This document shows, in pieces, positions 58,812-64,000 of a DNA stretch of 64,000 nt. Each line of letters opens with the position of its first letter. The first letter of the stretch is position 1. The notes under the pieces are model-generated. The model was not told the origin of the DNA. It saw only the letters and a program-made list of their open reading frames with translations, and did no database searches. This stretch comes from DASXMT01 sp963755985. GTDB taxonomy: Bacteria; Actinomycetota; Acidimicrobiia; Acidimicrobiales; RAAP-2. The position numbers and the translations under genes are program-made. The stretch is taken from the NCBI GenBank assembly GCA_963755985.1, contig CAVWLO010000005.1, positions 372,001 through 436,000 on the forward strand, read 5' to 3'.

Positions 58812-58930
58812 GTCGGGCGGACTGCCCGCACTCGGCCGGGCTCGCCTCCGCATCCGGGATGGGCCCCGGCGGCCGGGGTATCGTCTCCGCCTGACCCGGA
58901 AGTGAGGAAAGCGAGATTACGGGGGACGAC

Positions 58931-60472
58931 ATGGCAGAAGCGAGCGGAGGCCAGTCGAGGTACGTGATCCTGGCCGCGATGATCTTTGCGGTGGCGATGA
59001 CCTTCATCGACCAGACCATCGTGTCCATCGCCGTCCCGAATATCCAAAGGGAGCTCGGCCTCTCCTCCACCGGGGTGCAATGGGTGGTCAACGCCTATCT
59101 GCTTTCCCTCGCCGCCCTCTTCGCCCTGGGCGGCCGCCTGGCCGACACGTTGGGGCACCGCAAGATGGTGATCGTGGGCGTGGTCGTGTTCGCCGGCGCC
59201 TCCGCCATGTGCGGCCTCACGCCCAAAGGCAGCTACGCCGAGGCGTGGATCGTGTCCTTCCGGGTCCTCCAGGGCGCGGGCGGGGCCATCATGTACCCGG
59301 CAGCCCTGGCCATCGTGGTGAACACCTTCCCCCTCCGGGAGCGGGGGAAGGCTCTCGCCCTCTTCTTCGGAGTGGCCGGCGGCCTGACAGCCGTGGGGCC
59401 CATCCTCGGCGGTTACCTCACCCAGTGGACGTGGCGTGCCATCTTCTGGGTCAACATCCCCGTCGCCCTCATCGCCCTGGTATTGATCATCGTTTCCAAG
59501 CCGACGACGCTGCACCGGCGGGCTCGCATCGACTACCGCGGGGCCGTCCTTATCGCCTCCGGCGTCGCCCTCAGTATCTTCGGGTTGCAGCAGTCGGCCA
59601 TCTGGGGTTGGAGCGATGTTGGCACTTGGCTGTGCATCATCGGCGGCCTGGCCCTGCTCGTCGTCTTCTACTTCGTCGAGGTCCGGACCGATCCGCCGCT
59701 CATGCAGGTGAGCATCTTCCGGATCCGGGCCTTCTTCGTGGAGAACCTCGTGCTGTTCATCACCATGATGGCCTTCATCCCCGTGTTCTTCTTCGCCAGC
59801 GAGTACGCCCAGATCTCCCTGGGCAAGTCGGCGTCGGAGGCCGGGGTGTTCCTGCTCTACTTCTTCATCGGCTTCGTGATCGCTGCCCAGATCGGGGGCC
59901 GCATGCTCGACCGCATCGGGGCCAAGCGGCCGGTCGTGCTGGGCTGTGCCCTCTCGGCCGTGGGCTTCTTCCTCTGGGCCGGTGAGGTCACCAAGCTGAA
60001 CCTCAGCTCCCAACAGTGGTACATCATCATGGCCGGGGCGGGGATGGGCCTCATGCTCGGCCAGGCCAACACCGACGCCGTCAACCGCGCCTCGCGGCTG
60101 ACCTACGGCGAGGCCACTGGCATCACCCAGACGCTGCGCAATTACGGCTCGAGCTTGGGGCTGGCCATCCTCGGGACCATCCTGATCTCGGTGGAGCGAT
60201 CCCATCTCACCTCCTCCTTGATCGCCCAGGGTGTACCGGCCGGGCAGGCGGCGCAGAAGGCGGCAGCGTACGCCCAGTCCCGCGGGGCCCAGTCGGGCCC
60301 GATTCCCCACTGGGCCAGCCTCGACTTCGCCTATGCCATACGCACGGTGCTCTACGGCATGGCCATCGTCATGCTGGTGGCCGCGGTGGTGGCCTTGATC
60401 GGGCTGCGGGCCGGCGTGCAAGAGGACCTACCGTCGAGCGAGGCCGATTCGACTGCTGAGGTTCCCGCCTGA
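58931..60472 (+). CDS. MFS transporter, DHA2 (EmrB/QacA) family
   Basis: 513-residue 14-helix drug:H+ antiporter. Motifs: FIDQTIVSIAVPNIQRELGL, WVVNAYLLSLAALFALGGRL with ADTLGHRKM (motif A), VLQGAGGAIMYPAAL and GPILGGYLTQWTWRAIFWVN (motif C). It exports toxic organic compounds. It starts at ATG 58931 behind GGGGGA. The gap of 119 nt to the MMPL gene leaves independent transcription possible. Confidence 0.94.
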   Translation: MAEASGGQSRYVILAAMIFAVAMTFIDQTIVSIAVPNIQRELGLSSTGVQWVVNAYLLSLAALFALGGRLADTLGHRKMVIVGVVVFAGASAMCGLTPKGSYAEAWIVSFRVLQGAGGAIMYPAALAIVVNTFPLRERGKALALFFGVAGGLTAVGPILGGYLTQWTWRAIFWVNIPVALIALVLIIVSKPTTLHRRARIDYRGAVLIASGVALSIFGLQQSAIWGWSDVGTWLCIIGGLALLVVFYFVEVRTDPPLMQVSIFRIRAFFVENLVLFITMMAFIPVFFFASEYAQISLGKSASEAGVFLLYFFIGFVIAAQIGGRMLDRIGAKRPVVLGCALSAVGFFLWAGEVTKLNLSSQQWYIIMAGAGMGLMLGQANTDAVNRASRLTYGEATGITQTLRNYGSSLGLAILGTILISVERSHLTSSLIAQGVPAGQAAQKAAAYAQSRGAQSGPIPHWASLDFAYAIRTVLYGMAIVMLVAAVVALIGLRAGVQEDLPSSEADSTAEVPA

Positions 60473-60492
60473 GCTCGGCCGCCGACCGGGGC

Positions 60493-61179
60493 ATGCCCGC
60501 GGCGCGCCGGGATGCCTTGGTGGTGGCCCTGGCCGTCGCCACCGGCGGGATGGACGCCATCGGCTTTATCGCCATGGGCGGCGTGTTCGCCAGCGTGATG
60601 ACGGGCAACCTGGTCCTGCTCGGGGTGAGCATCGGTCACCGGAGCGGCTCGTTGGCCGCACATGTCGGGGTGGCGCTGGGCGGCTACGTGATCGGCGTTG
60701 TAGCCGGGGCACTCGTGGCCGGTCGCCCCGGGGTCGACCGGTCGACCTGGCCGACCCGGGTCACGGCGGCCCTGGTGGTCGAACTAGGCCTGCTCGCCGG
60801 GGTCACGGCCGGTTGGGAGCTGGTAGGCGGGCACCCGGCGGCCGGCGCGCAACTGCTGCTGTTGGGGGTGGCGGCCACGGCCATGGGCGTCCAGAGCGCG
60901 GCCGTCCGGTCGCTGGCCGACCCGGGCCTGTCCAGCACCTACCTGACCGGAACGCTCACCGGCCTCGTCAGCGCGGTGGCCGCCGGCGAGGGTCTGGCCG
61001 GTCAGCGACGCAACCTCGCCACCATCGCCGCCCTGGTGCTGGGGGCCGCCGCGGCCGGGGTGCTGGTGGTGGAGGCGCCCCGAGCGGCACCGGCCATCTC
61101 GTTGGCCGCCCTCGGCGTGGTCATCGTCGCGGCCGCGGTGGCCGACCGCCGCGCTTCGAGCGCTGGGCCGGCGGGCTGA
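60493..61179 (+). CDS. YoaK/DUF1275 family membrane protein
   Basis: 228-residue six-helix membrane protein: GGMDAIGFIAMGGVFASVMT, GNLVLLGVSIG, VALGGYVIGVVAGAL, GAQLLLLGVAATAMGVQSAA with the conserved STYLTGTLTGLV. These DUF1275 signatures are clear; function is unknown, possibly transport. It starts at ATG 60493, 20 nt after the DHA2 exporter, so probably in its operon. Confidence 0.88.
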   Translation: MPAARRDALVVALAVATGGMDAIGFIAMGGVFASVMTGNLVLLGVSIGHRSGSLAAHVGVALGGYVIGVVAGALVAGRPGVDRSTWPTRVTAALVVELGLLAGVTAGWELVGGHPAAGAQLLLLGVAATAMGVQSAAVRSLADPGLSSTYLTGTLTGLVSAVAAGEGLAGQRRNLATIAALVLGAAAAGVLVVEAPRAAPAISLAALGVVIVAAAVADRRASSAGPAG

Positions 61180-61241
61180 TCGCGTCGGTGCCGCCCCGCC
61201 CCGGGTTCCTCGAGCAATAATCCCTGTTCAGAAGGGCGGGT

Positions 61242-61271
61242 TTGGCACCCCAGAGGCTGAGCCGATAAGTT
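61242..61271 (+). promoter_or_regulatory. Candidate promoter for near-leaderless Rpf-like gene
   Basis: TTGGCA (61242-61247) and TAAGTT (61266-61271, TANNNT type) are separated by 18 bp. Transcription would start at about 61278-61282, at or just before GTG 61282. No Shine-Dalgarno precedes that GTG, which fits leaderless initiation. Confidence 0.45.
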
Positions 61272-61281
61272 CGAACCCCTT

Positions 61282-62448
61282 GTGACAGACGTCGGGCAGT
61301 ACTCGACGGCGAAGTCGGACGTGACATCGAGGCGCCGGGTGGGGGCACCGGCCACGGTTCTTCTGGCTCTCGTCACAGCGATCACCTCGGCGGTGGTCCT
61401 CGTTCCCCGACCCGCGGTGGCGGACCAGGTCTCCGACCTCCAGGCCCAGGCCACCCAGATCTCACAGGAGCTCACCCAGGAGCAATTGCAGATCGGTGCG
61501 TTCCAGCAGCAGTACAGCGTCGAGTCGGCCAAGGTCGATCAAGACGCGGCGGTCATCGCCCGGACCCAGGGGGCGATCGCCCAGGACACACGGCAGATCG
61601 GTCGTGACATGGCCCGCATCCGGTCGCACGCCCTCAGTGCCTACATGAACGCCGGCGCCGATGGCTCCAGTCAGATCGTCGACGCATTCGACACGAACCA
61701 ACAGACGGCGTTGGTCCGTACGGTGTATCGGAACATCGCAGTGGGCACGATCACCACCGCAGTCGACTTGCTCCATACCCATCAACAGCTGCTGCAGTCC
61801 GATCAGGTGGCCCTCGGCCAGCAGCAGGCGCAAGACCAGGCCAACAAGGCCCAACAGGCCCGGGCCCTCCAACAGTCACAGGCCACCCAGAGCCAGATGG
61901 AGGCCCAGCAGTCTCAGGTGACCGGGCAACTGGCGACGGCGATCGCCCAGCAGCAGGCGGCCCTGGCCGCCGCGGCGGTCGCCGCGGTGCAGGCGGCCCA
62001 GAACGCGGCAGCGGCCCGGGCCCAGGCCGCCGCGTCGATCGCCCGAGCCCCGGCGCCGACCCAGGCCCAGCCGCAAGCTCCGGCTCCGACCACGGGCTCA
62101 TCGTCTGCCCCTGCTCCGACGCCGTCTACGGCATCGACGCCAGCCGCAGCCCCGGCTCCGGCCCCGGTGGCCTCCGGCAGCTCGGGCGATCCGGCACTGA
62201 ACTCCTTTCTCCAGTGCGTGATCCAGCACGAGTCAGGGGGCAACTACGGTGCCGTCTCCCCGAGCGGCACGTACATGGGCGCGTTCCAGTTCAGCCAGGC
62301 GACCTGGAACACCGCCGCCCAGGCCGCCGGCCGGCCCGACCTGGTCGGTGTACCCCCGAACCAGGCATCCAAGGCCGACCAGGACGCCATGGCCGTGACC
62401 CTGTACTCGCTCGACGGCAAACAACCCTGGGTCGACGGCTGCGCCTGA
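61282..62448 (+). CDS. Secreted coiled-coil protein with C-terminal Rpf/transglycosylase-like domain
   Basis: 388-residue exported protein. N-terminal signal (TVLLALVTAITSAVVLVPRP, then AVA-DQ), a long Gln/Ala-rich coiled coil (about 50-245) as in PcsB/CwlO-type wall hydrolases, a Pro/Ala-rich linker, and a C-terminal domain with Glu317 in CVIQHESGGNYGAVSP and YMGAFQFSQATWNTAAQAAG. This end matches resuscitation-promoting-factor/transglycosylase-like folds that cleave peptidoglycan. It starts at GTG 61282 without a Shine-Dalgarno, probably leaderless. Confidence 0.9.
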   Translation: MTDVGQYSTAKSDVTSRRRVGAPATVLLALVTAITSAVVLVPRPAVADQVSDLQAQATQISQELTQEQLQIGAFQQQYSVESAKVDQDAAVIARTQGAIAQDTRQIGRDMARIRSHALSAYMNAGADGSSQIVDAFDTNQQTALVRTVYRNIAVGTITTAVDLLHTHQQLLQSDQVALGQQQAQDQANKAQQARALQQSQATQSQMEAQQSQVTGQLATAIAQQQAALAAAAVAAVQAAQNAAAARAQAAASIARAPAPTQAQPQAPAPTTGSSSAPAPTPSTASTPAAAPAPAPVASGSSGDPALNSFLQCVIQHESGGNYGAVSPSGTYMGAFQFSQATWNTAAQAAGRPDLVGVPPNQASKADQDAMAVTLYSLDGKQPWVDGCA

Positions 62449-62498
62449 CCGGGTCGGCCTATGGTCAGCCGAACAGAGTTGCCCGACCCGGGCGCCGA

Positions 62499-63314
62499 TC
62501 AGACGGTGATGTCGGCTACCGAGGTGGCCACGTGGGTCGGTCGGTAGGAGAACTTGTCGATGTCGCTCCGGGTGGTCACCCCGGAGAGGACCAAGATGGT
62601 ACGGAGGCCCGCCTCGAGGCCGGCCACCACGTCGGTGTCCATGCGATCGCCGATCATCACCGTGGTCTCCGAGTGGGCACCCAGGCGGTTGAGGGCCGAG
62701 CGCATCATGAGCGGGTTGGGCTTCCCCACGAAGTACGGGGCCACCCCCGTCGCCTTGGTGATCAGTGCGGCCACCGATCCCGTCGCCGGGAGCAGCCCTT
62801 CGGGCGAGTACCCGGTGGGGTCGGGATTGGTGGCGATGAAGCGGGCGCCCTCACGGATGAGGCGAATGGCGCGGGTGATGGCCTCGAAGCTATAGGTGCG
62901 GGTCTCCCCCAGGACCACATAGTCGGGGTCGACCTCGGTGAGCACGTAGCCCGCGTCGTGGAGCGCCGTGGTCAGGCCGGCCTCACCGATGGCGTGGGCC
63001 GTTCCCCCCGGCCGTTGCGAGTCCAAGAACTGGGCCGTGGCCAACGCCGAGGTCCACAGCGCGCTCGTAGGGATGTCGATCCCGGCCCGGACCAGCCGGG
63101 CGCGGAGGTCGCGTGGCGTGTAGATCGAGTTGTTGGTGAGGACCAGGAATTTGCGGTCGGCCTCTCGGAGCTGGCGAACGAAGGCATCGGCGCCGGGTAT
63201 GAGTGCCGATTCGTGGAGGAGGACGCCGTCCATGTCGATGAGATACGCCTCGGGCGCCTCGCCGGCCGGCCAGGTGTCGAGTTGGTCGGCGCGGTCGGCG
63301 GTGTCGTCACTCAT
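62499..63314 (-). CDS. HAD superfamily (class IIA, NagD-like) phosphatase
   Basis: 271-residue HAD-IIA hydrolase. Motif I is LIDMDGVLLHES (nucleophile Asp and DxD), motif II is FLVLTNNS, motif III lies around VGKPNP, and motif IV is VMIGDRMDTDVVAG. It probably dephosphorylates a sugar phosphate or nucleotide; this family also includes p-nitrophenylphosphatases. It starts at ATG 63314, divergent from the nitroreductase-like gene by 45 nt. Confidence 0.92.
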   Translation of the reverse strand: MSDDTADRADQLDTWPAGEAPEAYLIDMDGVLLHESALIPGADAFVRQLREADRKFLVLTNNSIYTPRDLRARLVRAGIDIPTSALWTSALATAQFLDSQRPGGTAHAIGEAGLTTALHDAGYVLTEVDPDYVVLGETRTYSFEAITRAIRLIREGARFIATNPDPTGYSPEGLLPATGSVAALITKATGVAPYFVGKPNPLMMRSALNRLGAHSETTVMIGDRMDTDVVAGLEAGLRTILVLSGVTTRSDIDKFSYRPTHVATSVADITV

Positions 63315-63359
63315 GACCCAAGCATGCCTTGCTTCACGGCGGTCGGTACGCTGGCCGGG

Positions 63360-63806
63360 GTGAACGTCCAGAGCGAGCCCGACGAGGAACCCCTTGACAA
63401 CGCTCAGGACTGGGTGGCCGAGCACACCCAACGCTATGTGGCCAGTAACGGCGCCGACGGGCACCTGTGGAACGGGGTGCCTACCTTGGTCCTGACCACC
63501 CGAGGCCGGCGGAGCGGCCGGTTGCGCCGCAACGCCCTGATCTACGGGATCGACGCAGACGCCTTCGTGGTGGTGGCCTCCTACGGTGGGGCCCCGACCA
63601 ACCCGGCGTGGTACTTCAACCTGGAGGCCGATCCCAAGGTCACCGTCCAGGTGGGGGCGGACACGTTCGCGGCCAGGGCGCGAACGGCGAGTGCTGCCGA
63701 GAAGGAACGGCTGTGGCCGGCGATGGTCTCGATCTGGCCCGACTACGACGAGTACCGCCACAAGACCGATCGAGCCATCCCCGTGGTGCTGCTCGAAAGA
63801 CGGTGA
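63360..63806 (+). CDS. Deazaflavin (F420)-dependent nitroreductase family protein
   Basis: 148-residue DDN-family protein: WVAEHTQRYVASNGADGHLW, then PTLVLTTRGRRSGRLRRNAL, VVVASYGGAPTNPAWYFNLE and TDRAIPVVLLER. GTG 63360 is the start. It is paralogous to 8450-8881 and shares the PAWxxNL and IPxVLLE blocks. Probably F420H2-dependent reduction of quinones or nitro compounds; substrate unknown. The next gene starts 10 nt downstream. Confidence 0.9.
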   Translation: MNVQSEPDEEPLDNAQDWVAEHTQRYVASNGADGHLWNGVPTLVLTTRGRRSGRLRRNALIYGIDADAFVVVASYGGAPTNPAWYFNLEADPKVTVQVGADTFAARARTASAAEKERLWPAMVSIWPDYDEYRHKTDRAIPVVLLERR

Positions 63807-63816
63807 GGGACGGCCC

Positions 63817-64000
63817 GTGGCCAGTCCGCTCCTGACTGACCTCTACGGGCTAAACATGGCGGCCAGCTACCTGGGCCGGGGCATGGACCGGGACGCGACC
63901 TTCAGCCTCTTCGTCCGGCAGCTGCCTTCCAACCGTGGCTTCCTGGTAGCGGCGGGGCTCGATGACTGCCTCGATCACCTTGAACGATTCGACTTTTCCC
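63817..64000 (+). CDS. pncB: Nicotinate phosphoribosyltransferase, 3'-truncated by window edge
   Basis: Only the first 61 residues are visible. From GTG 63817 they read SPLLTDLYGLNMAASYLGRG, DATFSLFVRQLPSNRGFLVA and AGLDDCLDHLERFDF. These are the N-terminal signatures of nicotinate phosphoribosyltransferase, which converts nicotinate and PRPP to nicotinate mononucleotide in NAD salvage. It follows the nitroreductase-like gene by 10 nt and is probably co-transcribed. The rest lies beyond base 64000. Confidence 0.88.
   Translation, partial: MASPLLTDLYGLNMAASYLGRGMDRDATFSLFVRQLPSNRGFLVAAGLDDCLDHLERFDFS

Noticed and set aside
58409..60421. 670-codon minus-strand frame opposite the MMPL and DHA2 exporters
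   Set aside because: Low-complexity His/Gly/Asp-rich shadow of two clear transporter genes.

Overview
The window is high-GC, gene-dense DNA from an actinomycete-type bacterium. G+C is high by eye, start codons are often GTG or TTG, and genes lie tight together with many GTGA/ATGA four-base overlaps. The repertoire fits Actinomycetota and most resembles the Acidimicrobiia. It has two luciferase-like F420-type oxidoreductases, two deazaflavin-dependent nitroreductase-like proteins, many short-chain dehydrogenases (SDRs) and SnoaL-like proteins, a PASTA-domain Ser/Thr kinase, an ECF sigma/anti-sigma pair and LysM/Rpf-like wall enzymes. The class assignment is an inference; no rRNA or marker gene is present.

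Layout. 1-2.3 kb: the C-terminal two-thirds of an encapsulin shell protein, a 58-residue acidic microprotein, and broken TraR/DksA-like and pirin genes. 2.3-8.4 kb: a divergent quinone-oxidoreductase-type gene and a compact branched-chain amino-acid-type ABC transporter, with a binding protein, LivH and LivM permeases that look fused but are separated by a frameshift, and a LivG-LivF double ATPase joined by a tandem-repeat linker. 8.4-20.1 kb: redox, hydrolase and acyl-CoA genes (nitroreductase-like, SnoaL-like, DinB, AhpD-like, DUF427-TesB fusion, aldehyde dehydrogenase with an SDR, F420 oxidoreductase), a candidate structured RNA with terminator, and pantothenate kinase. 20.1-30.4 kb: NRDE hydrolase, ClC channel, aminoglycoside-phosphotransferase-like kinase, flippase-like membrane protein, an SDR-queA-regulator operon, and a LysM/transglycosylase protein. 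30.4-36.9 kb: TetR regulator with a leader ORF, an ATP-grasp plus CC-tail radical SAM pair, an NfuA-like protein, DUF169, SDR and a frameshifted acidic protein. 37-44.4 kb: catalase and a cell-envelope signalling block (PASTA kinase, ECF sigma, anti-sigma, lysozyme-like protein, thioesterase). 44.5-55 kb: haloalkane dehalogenase, a heavily frameshifted acyl-CoA dehydrogenase, S9 peptidase, DUF2252, a second F420 oxidoreductase and an SDR-P450 pair. 55-64 kb: YihY protein, TetR with an MMPL exporter, DHA2 exporter, DUF1275, Rpf-like protein, HAD phosphatase, a second nitroreductase-like protein and the start of nicotinate phosphoribosyltransferase.

Functional picture. Genes for uptake (ABC system), oxidation of organic acids or xenobiotics (SDRs, aldehyde dehydrogenase, P450, F420 enzymes, dehalogenase, acyl-CoA enzymes) and export (MMPL, DHA2) alternate with wall-maintenance and cofactor genes (coaA, pncB, NfuA-like).

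Two features cut across the window. First, at least six otherwise well-conserved genes carry single-base indels, several of them a C duplicated just before GAC, which looks more like consensus error than decay. Second, short perfect tandem repeats of 15-33 bp recur between and inside genes, several of them overlapping a Shine-Dalgarno sequence, a stop codon or a protein linker.
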